The notes under the pieces are model-generated. The model made no database searches. It saw nothing but the letters and a program-made list of their open reading frames with translations, and was not told where the DNA came from. The translations under genes and the position numbers were made by a program. This document shows, one piece after another, positions 1 through 8,449 of a DNA stretch of 64,000 nt (position 1 is its first letter; each line of letters begins with the position of its first letter). The stretch covers positions 1 to 64,000 of the forward strand of contig JBGURX010000021.1 in assembly GCA_045132235.1 (NCBI GenBank), written 5' to 3'. The stretch is from UBA1756 sp045132235 (GTDB lineage: Bacteria > Bacteroidota > Bacteroidia > Bacteroidales > WCHB1-69).

Positions 1-891
1 CAGTGTGTCGAGGCCGGTGCGTTGCAGGGCCACCGACTCCATATCGTCGTTGTAGCGGGTGGCGGTGCCGTGGGCGTTCACGAAGGCGAGATGCGGGGTG
101 GCGCTATCAGGCAGAATCTGCTGGAGGGCTTTCACGAGGCCTTCAGCGGTACGCGAGGGAGCGGAGATGTGGTTGGCGTCGTTGCAGAGTGCCCCGTTGA
201 CGAGCCACAGGTCGGTGGGTTCGGGCTGGTCGGCACGGGCGAACACCATGGTGGCGGCGGCCTCGCCGAGGTTCAGCCCGATGCGGTCGGCGTCGAACGG
301 GCGGCAGGGTTCGGGCGAGAGGGCCTTGAACGACTGGAAGCCGGAGATGATGAACTGGGAGAGCACATCCGCGCCGATGACCACGGCATAGCGGTAACGG
401 CCCTGTTCCAGCTGCCGTTGGGCTACCACCTGTGCGGCGCAGCCCGATATGCAGGCGTTGCTCACCACCACCGGCTCGTTGGGATTGCCGAAGTACTGGG
501 CGATGAGCTGGGCGGAGCGCCACAGGTATGGGCGTTCTTTCTCGTAGCCCTGCAGATCGCGCAGCAGCTCCACATTCCCTTTGGTGGTGGAGAGAATGAA
601 CAGCACCTCGCTGCTGGCGGCGTCGATGCCGGCGCGGACGATGGCGTCGGTGGCCGAGAGGAGGGCGCATTTCTCCATCTTGGTGTAGCGGATGTTGTGT
701 GGGTTGGGCAGCGCGAGGAACTGCTTTTCCAGCAGCGCGTTGTTGATGACCGATGCGCAGAACGGTTCCGGCAACGAGAAGCCTTGTTCGTATGGCTGCT
801 GCCCGCTGTGTCCTGCCAGCAGACTTCGCCAGTTCTCCTCGGTGGTGAAGCCCAAGGGGGAAATGATGTTATCTCCGATTTTCTTAATCAC
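1..891 (-). CDS. Beta-ketoacyl-ACP synthase (KAS/FabF-like), C-terminus cut by window edge
   Basis: Condensing enzyme of fatty-acid or polyketide-like synthesis, extending an acyl-ACP by two carbons. 297 codons are visible and the gene runs off the left edge. The thiolase-fold nucleophile is in VSNACISG (Cys about 147) and the first catalytic His is in NAHGTATRYND (His about 274); the second His (usually in a GHTLGA-type motif) would lie outside the window. A GTG at 889-891 is the chosen start because no ATG lies near the conserved N-terminus (IKKIGDNIISPLGFTTEENW) and a -7 promoter element sits about 23 bp upstream. The N-terminal half is less canonical than housekeeping FabF, so a specialised synthase (for example of an aryl-polyene cluster) is possible but not shown. 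Confidence 0.8.
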   Translation of the reverse strand, partial: MIKKIGDNIISPLGFTTEENWRSLLAGHSGQQPYEQGFSLPEPFCASVINNALLEKQFLALPNPHNIRYTKMEKCALLSATDAIVRAGIDAASSEVLFILSTTKGNVELLRDLQGYEKERPYLWRSAQLIAQYFGNPNEPVVVSNACISGCAAQVVAQRQLEQGRYRYAVVIGADVLSQFIISGFQSFKALSPEPCRPFDADRIGLNLGEAAATMVFARADQPEPTDLWLVNGALCNDANHISAPSRTAEGLVKALQQILPDSATPHLAFVNAHGTATRYNDDMESVALQRTGLDTL

Positions 892-913
892 GTGGTTGTT
901 TTTTTTGGAAATG

Positions 914-921
914 CAAAAATA
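914..921 (-). promoter_or_regulatory. Bacteroidota -7 promoter element for the ketoacyl synthase
   Basis: On the minus strand the sequence reads TATTTTTG, matching TAnnTTTG. It places the transcript start about 15-20 bp before the GTG start codon, which supports that start. Confidence 0.55.
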
Positions 922-978
922 CAAAAATATCCTAATTTTTTTGCAGCATTTTTTACAGGAGTGCGTCTTTGATGAAAA

Positions 979-1012
979 GAAACGGAGACCACCTTTCGGC
1001 GGCCTCCGTTTC
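979..1012 (-). terminator. Rho-independent terminator downstream of etfA
   Basis: Inverted repeat GAAACGGAG...CTCCGTTTC with an inner GC-rich stem. On the minus strand it is followed by TTTTC. It separates the acd-etfBA operon from the ketoacyl synthase gene. Confidence 0.7.
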
Positions 1013-1030
1013 ATAATAAATTGGTTTTTT

Positions 1031-1059
1031 GTAGGGCTGTCATAATATGGCAGCCCTAC
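1031..1059. repeat. Inverted repeat after etfA
   Basis: GTAGGGCTG and CAGCCCTAC form a 9-bp stem around an 11-nt loop, 24 bp past the etfA stop codon. T residues follow on the plus strand only. It may act as a first 3' hairpin or mRNA-stabilising stem for the etf operon. Confidence 0.5.
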
Positions 1060-1082
1060 GTTTTTATGTCCCATCGGGATTC

Positions 1083-2090
1083 TTATTTCTCCTGCATCTC
1101 TTTCTGCAAACGTTCGTTCAGCAGGGGAACGATCTTGTTGAAATCGCCCACCACACCGAGGTCGGCCACGCCGAAGATGGGCGCGTCTTTGTCGCGGTTG
1201 ATGGCGATGATGAGGTCGGATTCCTCCATACCGGCGAGGTGCTGAATGGCACCTGAAATACCGATGGCCATGTAGAGGTTCGGACGCACGGTCTTACCGG
1301 TCTGTCCCACCTGCACGTCGTGCGGCATCACGCCGGCATCGACCATGGCACGGGAAGAGGAAACCTGTGCGTTGAGGGTCTTGGCGAGGGCACCGAGTTT
1401 CTCGAAGCCTTCTTTGCAACCCACACCACGACCGCCGGAGACCAGAATCTTGGCCTCGGTGATGTCCATCTTGCCCTTGTCGGCTTTCACCTTCTTCACG
1501 AGCTTCACGGCGAACTTGCTGGGATCGAACACCGGCTTGAACTCCATGATTTCACCCTTGCGGGAGGTGTCGCGGGTCATCTTCTGCATCACGCCCGGGC
1601 GCACGGTGCTCATCTGCGGACGATGCTCCGTGCACATGATGGTGGCCATCAGGTTGCCGCCGAAAGCGGGACGGGTCATCATCAGCTCTTTCTCTTCCGA
1701 AATCTCCAGCTTGGTGCAGTCGGCGGTGAGGCCGGTGGCCAAACGGGCGGAGAGGCGCGGACCGAGGTCACGGCCGATGGTGGTGGCGCCGAACAGGATG
1801 ATGTTGGGCAGATACTTGTCGGAAATCTGCGCAATGGCCTGTGAGTATTGCTCGGTCAGATAGTCCTGCAGCTCGGGACAGTCGGCATACACGACTTCGT
1901 CGGCGCCGTACTCGATGAGGGTCTGACATTGGTTCTTGATGTTGTGGCCGAGGAACATTGCCACGACCTTCTCGCCCAGGATCTGTGCCAGTTCGTGGGC
2001 CTTGCCGAGCAGTTCGAGACCGACGGGCTGGATGACACCGTCGCGCTGCTCAACGAATACGAATATATTTTTGTAATTTGATTTGTCCAT
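1083..2090 (-). CDS. etfA: Electron transfer flavoprotein subunit alpha
   Basis: Large ETF subunit, binding the alpha-FAD and passing electrons between EtfB and the acyl-CoA dehydrogenase. 335 aa, normal length. The C-terminal FAD-binding domain is clear: SGGRGVG near residue 210, then VGQTGKTVRP, GISGAIQH and INRDKDAPIF. The N-terminal half is the usual ETF alpha/beta domain. It lies 12 bp after etfB, and the gap holds a strong GGAGG Shine-Dalgarno 7 nt before the ATG, which is unusual in this phylum. Third gene of an acd-etfB-etfA operon. Whether the pair performs flavin-based bifurcation cannot be settled from sequence alone. Confidence 0.95.
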   Translation of the reverse strand: MDKSNYKNIFVFVEQRDGVIQPVGLELLGKAHELAQILGEKVVAMFLGHNIKNQCQTLIEYGADEVVYADCPELQDYLTEQYSQAIAQISDKYLPNIILFGATTIGRDLGPRLSARLATGLTADCTKLEISEEKELMMTRPAFGGNLMATIMCTEHRPQMSTVRPGVMQKMTRDTSRKGEIMEFKPVFDPSKFAVKLVKKVKADKGKMDITEAKILVSGGRGVGCKEGFEKLGALAKTLNAQVSSSRAMVDAGVMPHDVQVGQTGKTVRPNLYMAIGISGAIQHLAGMEESDLIIAINRDKDAPIFGVADLGVVGDFNKIVPLLNERLQKEMQEK

Positions 2091-2102
2091 GATAGTTCCT
2101 CC

Positions 2103-2888
2103 TTAAATGATGAATTTTTCTTTCAGTTTGGCAACGATGAGGTCAACGGCCTCTTCGGGGGTGACGTCGAAAACTTCGCCGGCCACCTTCTGGGGCTTGG
2201 TGAACGATCTCTTCACGCGGGTGGGTGAGCCGTTGAGACCGAGTTTTGCCTCTTCGATGTCGATTTTGTCGGCATTCCAGATTTCAATTTCCTTCTCGTC
2301 GTAAGCGTCGAGGATGCCCTTGACGGTCATGTAGCGCGGTTTGAAGGCGGAGGCGAGCACGGTGAGGAGGGCGGGCGTGTGGACTTCCAGCATCTGGTAG
2401 CCGTCTTCGTCTTCCTTCTTCACGGTGAGTTTGTCCTTGCCGTCGAATTCCACGCCCGCCACGTAGGAGATCATCGGGGTGTGGAGGTGTTCGGCGATCT
2501 GCGGGCCGACCTGTGCGGTGTCGCCGTCGATGGCCTGGCGGCCGGTGATGACGAGGTCGTGCTCGATGACGCGGAGTGCGCCGGCCAGTGCGTTGGAGGT
2601 GGCGAGCGTGTCAGCGCCGGCAAACTTGCGGTCGGTGAGAAGGATGGCGCGGTCGGCACCCATAGCCATGGCCTCGCGGAGGATGGCCTCGGCCTGCGGC
2701 GGTCCCATCGTGATGACGGTGACATGTGCGCCAAACTGGTCTTTCAACTGGAGGGCCACTTCAAGGCCTCCCTTATCGTCAGGGTTCATAATGCTCGGCA
2801 CACCGTCGCGAATCAACGTACCCGTTGCGGGGTTGATCTTGATTTCGGTGGTGTCCGGAACCTGCTTGATACAAACTACAATTTTCAT
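2103..2888 (-). CDS. etfB: Electron transfer flavoprotein subunit beta
   Basis: Small ETF subunit. In bifurcating Etf complexes it carries the beta-FAD that takes electrons from NADH. 261 aa. Visible family motifs are KQVPDTTEI near the N-terminus, IMNPDDKGGLEVA (about 34-46), ADTLATSNALA and GRQAIDGDTAQVGPQ in the nucleotide-binding fold, and the C-terminal LNGSPTRV stretch. The NPDDK-type N-terminus resembles that of anaerobe Etf proteins paired with butyryl-CoA dehydrogenase; bifurcation is inferred from that resemblance. It sits between the dehydrogenase (30 bp upstream) and etfA (12 bp downstream), so co-expression is expected. Confidence 0.95.
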   Translation of the reverse strand: MKIVVCIKQVPDTTEIKINPATGTLIRDGVPSIMNPDDKGGLEVALQLKDQFGAHVTVITMGPPQAEAILREAMAMGADRAILLTDRKFAGADTLATSNALAGALRVIEHDLVITGRQAIDGDTAQVGPQIAEHLHTPMISYVAGVEFDGKDKLTVKKEDEDGYQMLEVHTPALLTVLASAFKPRYMTVKGILDAYDEKEIEIWNADKIDIEEAKLGLNGSPTRVKRSFTKPQKVAGEVFDVTPEEAVDLIVAKLKEKFII

Positions 2889-2918
2889 ACCTATTTTTAT
2901 TTTCTGATTTCTAATTAA

Positions 2919-4058
2919 TTAAGCGAACAATTTGGCGGCAATGACCATTCTCTGGACCTCGCTGGTGCCTTCGTAAATTTCGGTGATCTTGGCGTCACGC
3001 ATCATTCTCTCCACCGGATACTCGCGGGTGTAACCGTAACCGCCGTGGAACTGCACGGCCTTGGTGGTCACCTCCATTGCGGTTTCAGCGGCGAACAGTT
3101 TCGCCATAGCTGCGTCGGCGGAATAGGGGATGTGCATGTCTTTCTTGTAAGAAGCGGAACGAACCAGCAGACGGGCAGCCTGAACCTTGGTTTCGAGGTC
3201 GGCCATCTGGAACTGGGTATTCTGGAACTTGGCGATCGCCTTGCCGAACTGTTTGCGTTCCTTGGTGTATTTAACCGTCTCATCCATAGCACCTTGTGCA
3301 ATACCGAGAGCCTGTGAGGCGATACCGATACGGCCACCGTCGAGGGTCATCATAGCGATTTTGAAGCCCTTGCCGAGTTCGCCGAGGAGGTTCTCCTTCG
3401 GAACTTCGCAGTTTTCGAAAATCAGCTCGCAGGTAGCGGAGCCGCGGATACCCATCTTCATCTCCTTCTTGCCGATGCTGAAGCCCTTGAAGCCCTTCTC
3501 CACGATGAAGGCGGAGATGCCCTTGGTACCTTTCGACTTGTCGGTCATGGCCATCACGATGAAAACGGAGGCCTCGCTGGCGTTGGTGATGAAAATCTTG
3601 GAACCGTTGATGATCCATTTGTCGCCGGCATCCACTGCGGTGGTCTGCTGCATGGCGGCGTCGGTACCGGCGTTGGGTTCGGTAAGACCGAAGGCGCCGA
3701 TCCACTCACCGGAGGCGAGTTTCGGGAGGTACTTTTGCTTCTGCTCCTCGGTGCCGTGCTCCAAGATGGGAGCCATGCAGAGGGAGGTGTGGGCCGACAC
3801 GATGACGCCGGTGGTAGCGCACACTCTTGAGAGTTCCTCCACGGCCATCGAGTACATCTGGTTGGTGCCGCCCTGTCCGCCGTACTGCACAGGAACCGGG
3901 ATGCCCATCACGCCGAGTTTGCCGAGTTTCTTCACGGTCTCGATCGGAAATTTCTCTTCTTCGTCAACTTCCGCAGCCAGCGGCTTGACTTCGTTCACTG
4001 CAAATTCGCGAATCATCTGCAGGAACAACTCTTCTTTTTTTGATAAACTGAAATCCAT
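2919..4058 (-). CDS. Short-chain acyl-CoA dehydrogenase (butyryl-CoA dehydrogenase type)
   Basis: FAD enzyme interconverting a short acyl-CoA and its 2-enoyl-CoA; in fermenters it reduces crotonyl-CoA to butyryl-CoA with electrons from EtfAB. 379 aa, the family's normal length. Visible features are the FAD/substrate segment GAFGLTEPNAGTDA near residue 122, FHGGYGYTREYPVERMMRDAK, and the C-terminal YEGTSEVQR whose first Glu (about 363) is the expected catalytic base. First gene of the operon with etfB and etfA. No thiolase, crotonase or 3-hydroxybutyryl-CoA dehydrogenase is in the window, so pathway direction is inferred; a CoA-transferase gene 7 kb away could supply the last step. Confidence 0.93.
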   Translation of the reverse strand: MDFSLSKKEELFLQMIREFAVNEVKPLAAEVDEEEKFPIETVKKLGKLGVMGIPVPVQYGGQGGTNQMYSMAVEELSRVCATTGVIVSAHTSLCMAPILEHGTEEQKQKYLPKLASGEWIGAFGLTEPNAGTDAAMQQTTAVDAGDKWIINGSKIFITNASEASVFIVMAMTDKSKGTKGISAFIVEKGFKGFSIGKKEMKMGIRGSATCELIFENCEVPKENLLGELGKGFKIAMMTLDGGRIGIASQALGIAQGAMDETVKYTKERKQFGKAIAKFQNTQFQMADLETKVQAARLLVRSASYKKDMHIPYSADAAMAKLFAAETAMEVTTKAVQFHGGYGYTREYPVERMMRDAKITEIYEGTSEVQRMVIAAKLFA

Positions 4059-4126
4059 TGTATTGTTTGTTATGATTTGATTTTTTTTGACTTATGATGA
4101 TTTTTTTGCGAAAATAAATCAGGGTG

Positions 4127-4134
4127 CAAAAATA
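4127..4134 (-). promoter_or_regulatory. -7 promoter element for the acd-etfBA operon
   Basis: Reads TATTTTTG on the minus strand, about 70 bp before the acyl-CoA dehydrogenase start. Confidence 0.55.
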
Positions 4135-4158
4135 ATAAAAAAATGGAATACTTCATCC

Positions 4159-6243
4159 TTATTGCTTCACCACCTTTTTCACGGCCGTCACCCGACCATC
4201 TTTCACCAACTTCACGAAGTAAATGCCGGTGGCATAATTCGACAGGTCGATTGCCGCGGTCTGTGGGGACGCACCGCGTGCGTCCGATATGCCAACCACA
4301 TCCAGCAATCGTCCATACACATCCAACACCTGTATTTCCGCATTCTCCCATTGTTCATTGTTCATTGCACATTGTACATTCACCATACCGGTGGTGGGAT
4401 TGGGATAAAGGGAAAGGTTGGAGATCCCATTCTCCGCAATGCCCGTGGTTTGCAGTGTGAGGTGCAGCGTGACTGTGCTGTCGCAGCCGAACTGGCTGGT
4501 GAAGGATTGGTTGTAATCACCGGAAGAATAGTAGGTTTCGTTATTCCATGTATAATGGTCTTCCTCTGTTTCCACCGTAAATTCAGTATGGATGTCGCCG
4601 CAGTAGAGTTGGGTGATGAGGAACACGCCTGAGCTTTGCGGCACTGTCGGAAAACTGTATTCGAGACAATTACCACTCAGCTCAAAAGAGCACTCCTCAG
4701 GGAAGTTCCCCAATTTCCACTTGAGAGCGAGTTCGCCTGAGATGACGGGCAGTGTGATGGTGGTGTCGCTGCCGTCGGAGAGGGTGATCTCGGCGATTTT
4801 CTGTACGCGGTTAAATACCTGTATGGCATTGCCCTGCCAGCTGTCGCCATAGCTGTCGTGCATGTGGAAGGTGATCTCGCAGCCATCGGCGTAGGTCACC
4901 CATGTGGAGGCGGTGTTGCGGCAGCCGTTGGTGTCGGTCACGGTTACGGTGTAAAACTTTGGAACTGAAGGAGAAACGGTGATGGACTGTTCCGTGCTGT
5001 TGTTGCTCCACTGATAGCTCACTCCCTCGGGGGCGGTGAGGATGACACTGCTGTTGGCATCGGCCATCACTGTGTTGCCCGTAATGGCGATGTCGGGATA
5101 GGGGTAGCACGGATCCGGCTCCAAGTTGAAGATGGCACCTTGGTAGGTGTTGAACTCATAGCTGCCCGGGTTGAGGTTGGAAACGGCAAAGTAGCCGTTG
5201 TAACTCCCTTGCCATCCCCAGTTGAAATGGAAATAGTTGTCCTCGTCGTATCCGTCGCACACGAAGGCATGCCCGCCATCGTCGCCGCTGCCGCTATAGT
5301 ACACCGGCCGATCGGCGTTGAGCTGCGCCTTCAGCCCGTTGACCCATGCACTCTCTCCGTTTTTGTACTGGAAAGTGCTGCTTTTATACCCGAAATAGTT
5401 TTGCATGGCGGCTGGAACATTCTCGCTGTTGGCACCGCTGGCGTTGGGTCCGTACATCATGTTGACACTCACCCCGCAATGATACAGCAGTTGGGCTATC
5501 TGCCCGACCTGCGTGCTTGAACTGCTGCTGGTAAGGGCGTTGGGCATGGCATTATAGTTGTAGGTGGCACTGCCGAAATCTGCATATTGTGATCCATAGT
5601 CGGCGTAGCCATACTGGGCGTAGTTGGCCACATAGCTATGATGCCCATGTCCCTGTGTGGGCCACTGCCAGTAACGCATGATCTGTCCCATGGCGGTGGC
5701 CACACAGCCCGTTACCGCCTTGTTGTTGCCCGTGCCCGGACAGAGATTGTTGTAGTAGGGGCTCTGGCTCCATGTGGTGCTCAGCAGGGGACCCACCACC
5801 ACCTCGCGGCTTGCAGCAACCGGCTCCGCATCGAGCAGCTGCTGCCACGCCCCCTCCATGGTGGGATAGGCGCGCTCGTTCGCTCCCGCCGCAATGTCGC
5901 TCACCGCATCGCGGTACGTGGCAAGCCATGCGGCCATGTTGGAAGGAATATCCTCTGCATCGAAATGGCCATCGGTGCTGTAGCCCAGTATCGGCAGCAC
6001 GCTGTTGTCGGCCGCCATCACCACAAAACCACCGCCCTCGCTGTTGAAAATATACACGCAGGGCGTCTGCTGCGCGTCGCTGAGCTGATAGGCCAACTGT
6101 AACGAACCGGCACTGCGGCTCTGTCCATGTTGCGACAGGAAATTTGCCGCCGCCTGCCGTGCCGTCAGCGTGTCCACCGGACTGGCATTCAGCATGAAAG
6201 TGGCGATAAAGAAAAACAGAAAAAAGGATAATAATTTTTTCAT
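4159..6243 (-). CDS. Secreted C10-family (streptopain-like) cysteine peptidase with T9SS sorting domain
   Basis: Predicted extracellular papain-fold peptidase. Order along about 694 aa: signal peptide (MKKLLSFFLFFFIATFMLNA), N-terminal prodomain with the ARQAAANFLSQHG segment typical of C10 pro-regions, peptidase domain with catalytic Cys in AVTGCVATAMGQ (about 180) and His in GGHAFVCDGYD (about 325), Ig/PKD-like segment, a second beta-rich region, and a C-terminal type A T9SS domain (LYPNPTTGMVNV ... YATGIYFVKLV). The MKK start at 6243 is preferred over an ATG 21 bp upstream because it starts a clean signal peptide. Related enzymes include streptopain of Streptococcus and periodontain/interpain of Porphyromonas and Prevotella. 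A 7-bp tandem repeat lies inside the sorting-domain coding sequence. Confidence 0.9.
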   Translation of the reverse strand: MKKLLSFFLFFFIATFMLNASPVDTLTARQAAANFLSQHGQSRSAGSLQLAYQLSDAQQTPCVYIFNSEGGGFVVMAADNSVLPILGYSTDGHFDAEDIPSNMAAWLATYRDAVSDIAAGANERAYPTMEGAWQQLLDAEPVAASREVVVGPLLSTTWSQSPYYNNLCPGTGNNKAVTGCVATAMGQIMRYWQWPTQGHGHHSYVANYAQYGYADYGSQYADFGSATYNYNAMPNALTSSSSSTQVGQIAQLLYHCGVSVNMMYGPNASGANSENVPAAMQNYFGYKSSTFQYKNGESAWVNGLKAQLNADRPVYYSGSGDDGGHAFVCDGYDEDNYFHFNWGWQGSYNGYFAVSNLNPGSYEFNTYQGAIFNLEPDPCYPYPDIAITGNTVMADANSSVILTAPEGVSYQWSNNSTEQSITVSPSVPKFYTVTVTDTNGCRNTASTWVTYADGCEITFHMHDSYGDSWQGNAIQVFNRVQKIAEITLSDGSDTTITLPVISGELALKWKLGNFPEECSFELSGNCLEYSFPTVPQSSGVFLITQLYCGDIHTEFTVETEEDHYTWNNETYYSSGDYNQSFTSQFGCDSTVTLHLTLQTTGIAENGISNLSLYPNPTTGMVNVQCAMNNEQWENAEIQVLDVYGRLLDVVGISDARGASPQTAAIDLSNYATGIYFVKLVKDGRVTAVKKVVKQ
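4350..4381. repeat. Heptanucleotide tandem repeat within the C10 peptidase T9SS domain
   Basis: Four consecutive 7-bp units, ATTGTTC, ATTGTTC, ATTGCAC and ATTGTAC, then a partial fifth. Because 7 is not a multiple of 3, gain or loss of one unit would shift the reading frame just before the end of the sorting domain. Confidence 0.7.
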
Positions 6244-6270
6244 AATGATATGAATGATAATCAATTATAA

Positions 6271-7410
6271 TTAATGCACATACTCGTGCATGTCCAAACT
6301 CATGATGGGATCCAAGTCGGAGAGGTTCTTCGTTTCGATCTCGAGGAAAACCGTGGCCGCCACTCCTGATGAGCGGTCGGCACCGCAGCGCACATCAATC
6401 ACACCGGGGAAGTCGGCCCGGAATTTCTCATCGTTAAACTTTTTCCCTTCCGCATCTGCCGGCATTTCCAGCACCGTGAAGGCGTAGGTGAGGTCTTCTT
6501 TCCCATTCCACATCTCCTCTTTGGAAACACGGCGACCTTTCAGGAAGGAGAGCATCGGATGGCATCCGCTCACAAAGACTTGCAGCTCGTTCAGACAGAA
6601 CCCCGTGAAACGCAGCGGGTTAATCTCGATGGGAACGGCCTTCTGACCATCGTAACGAAATTCGATGTGCATCGGGAAGTTGGTCAGATGCAGGGTCTTG
6701 TTGATGTTGGTCAAGAACTGGGTGAAGGGTTCCTCGTAGCGGTCGAAAAGTCCTTTGTTGGTGAGGTACAGACGGTCGGAGGTGTCGGATTCGTTCATGA
6801 ATTTGTGGTGGAAGATGTTCAGTATCACCGGTTTCTCATTTTCATCGTAATAGGCATCCACCGCATATTCTTCGCCGTGAATGTACTCCTCAATCAAGAA
6901 ACGGCTTTTGCCGACCACAAACTCCGGGAAATCGTTGCCGGCCTTTGAAAATTCTTTCAGGAGATTGTCCACCGCCTTTTGGTATTCCTCGGCATTATGC
7001 ACCACAAAAACACCTTTGCTCAAGAATCCCACCGACGGTTTGATGACGCAGGGAAACTTGATGCTTTGGGTGTCGGCCTGCTTCATCTCATTGATGTTCA
7101 ATTCTTTGAAAAAGAAATCGGGATAAATATCGCGACAGATTCTGCGGAATGCCGATTTATCTTTTACGATAGAGATGCTGTCTAAAAAGCGCTGGTTATC
7201 AATATGGTCGTAAATCCATCCGAGGGCATTTTCGGATACGGTGTACAATTTCCCTGCCTTTTTATATTCCTCGCTGAATTCTTGGTCTGACAACACCTTG
7301 CCCTTCGCTATGCGCAGTTCGGCCATCTCATTTTTTAAAACGGGAATCTCATTCTTCTCCAAAGTTTCCACCATCAAATCCGATACAAACGGTTTTCCCA
7401 AAATAACCAT
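6271..7410 (-). CDS. ATP-grasp domain protein
   Basis: Likely ATP-dependent carboxylate-amine/thiol ligase; substrate unknown. 379 aa without signal peptide. The ATP-grasp core is recognisable: FPCVIKPSVGFLSKGVFVV (about 138-156), the lid and metal-binding segments FLIEEYIHGEEYAVDAYYD (about 193-211), and the C-terminal Mg-binding FRYDGQKAVPIEINPLRF (about 272-289). The N-terminal 100 residues look like a pre-ATP-grasp domain. It is 27 bp upstream of the C10 peptidase on the same strand, so the two may be co-transcribed, though no functional link is evident. Divergent from the methyltransferase operon. Confidence 0.8.
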   Translation of the reverse strand: MVILGKPFVSDLMVETLEKNEIPVLKNEMAELRIAKGKVLSDQEFSEEYKKAGKLYTVSENALGWIYDHIDNQRFLDSISIVKDKSAFRRICRDIYPDFFFKELNINEMKQADTQSIKFPCVIKPSVGFLSKGVFVVHNAEEYQKAVDNLLKEFSKAGNDFPEFVVGKSRFLIEEYIHGEEYAVDAYYDENEKPVILNIFHHKFMNESDTSDRLYLTNKGLFDRYEEPFTQFLTNINKTLHLTNFPMHIEFRYDGQKAVPIEINPLRFTGFCLNELQVFVSGCHPMLSFLKGRRVSKEEMWNGKEDLTYAFTVLEMPADAEGKKFNDEKFRADFPGVIDVRCGADRSSGVAATVFLEIETKNLSDLDPIMSLDMHEYVH

Positions 7411-7467
7411 AATGACTTGTTTTATAGATTTTTAAAATTGAAAATTTATCTTTATAAAATAGAGTGC

Positions 7468-7475
7468 AAATTTAT
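7468..7475 (-). promoter_or_regulatory. -7 promoter element for the ATP-grasp gene
   Basis: Reads TAAATTTG on the minus strand, about 58 bp before the ATG. The rest of the 256-bp gap to the divergent methyltransferase is AT-rich and holds no other clear feature. Confidence 0.5.
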
Positions 7476-7666
7476 AAAAATATCAGATATTTTGCGAAAT
7501 TCCGAATCAATGTTGCAACTTCCTCCGATATAAATACTTTACTTTGATGAATGAGTCTTTGAAAATCGCCAATTTAGGGTATTGTAAGGCTATGTCGAAA
7601 GGTGGAATTTTGCCGCCGAAATTTTATTATAGCAAAAGACGAAAAATAAACTAAAACAACAAAATT

Positions 7667-8446
7667 ATGGATTTAAAAATAGGTGATATTCAAGAAACTG
7701 CATTGATAACATTGGCCATCCGTGCCAGCGAGACGGACCGTCCCAATGCGAGAATAAAAGATCTCAAAGCGAAGGAAATCATTGATACGCTGGGGGTGGA
7801 TGTGAGCCAGTACGACCCTTTTATGTCGCATGAGGGTGTCGTAGCGAGAACCATCATGTACAGCAACCAGTTACAGGAACTTATCAAACAATATCCCGAT
7901 GCTTTATGCATCAACTTGGGCTGCGGATTTGATGATAAATTTGTGCAGGTGGATAATGGTGAAATCGTATGGTACGACGTGGACTTACCCGATATTATTT
8001 CGGTTCGTCGAAAAATATATCAAGATCGCGAGCGTTGTATAATGAGGGATGGAAGTGCTTTGGAGTCGGATTGGACAAAAGGCTTGCCCAAACGCTCTAC
8101 GACGATTGTGGTGATGGAAGGTGTTTTGGAATATTTCACTAAAGAACAGGTAACTACTTGTCTCAATATGTTGTGCGACTCGTTTGAACATGGCTTTCTG
8201 CTGGCGGAGCTTCACCACCCCATCTTGGGCAAAAATACCCAGCATCATGATGCGGTGAAACACACCAATGCCCAATTCCATTGGGGAACGAAATCAGGGA
8301 AGGAATATCTTGATTTAGAGCCTCGTATGAGTCTGGTTTCAGAACGGAGTTACAATGAAGAAATGCGGAAATATTCTATCCGTGCCAAGCTTTTCGCATT
8401 CTTCTTGCCGTTTTTGAACAATCGGCTGGCGGTATATAAATGGTAA
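7667..8446 (+). CDS. Class I SAM methyltransferase, leucine carboxyl methyltransferase (Ppm1/TcmP) family
   Basis: Predicted SAM-dependent O-methyltransferase. 259 aa. The SAM-binding loop is INLGCGFDDKF (about 83-93), followed by the acidic ribose-contact strand WYDVDLPD (about 102-109). The late motif VMEGVLEYF matches the family's VAEGVLMYL segment. Bacterial members such as TcmP modify small carboxylates or polyketides; the substrate here is unknown. The next gene, a metal-efflux-type permease, starts 3 bp after the stop, so this is the first gene of a three-gene operon. Confidence 0.85.
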   Translation: MDLKIGDIQETALITLAIRASETDRPNARIKDLKAKEIIDTLGVDVSQYDPFMSHEGVVARTIMYSNQLQELIKQYPDALCINLGCGFDDKFVQVDNGEIVWYDVDLPDIISVRRKIYQDRERCIMRDGSALESDWTKGLPKRSTTIVVMEGVLEYFTKEQVTTCLNMLCDSFEHGFLLAELHHPILGKNTQHHDAVKHTNAQFHWGTKSGKEYLDLEPRMSLVSERSYNEEMRKYSIRAKLFAFFLPFLNNRLAVYKW

Positions 8447-8449
8447 ATT

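Noticed and set aside
1031..1059. Insertion-sequence end or attachment site
   Set aside because: The inverted repeat is isolated, with no transposase or target duplication; a 3' hairpin of the etf transcript is simpler.
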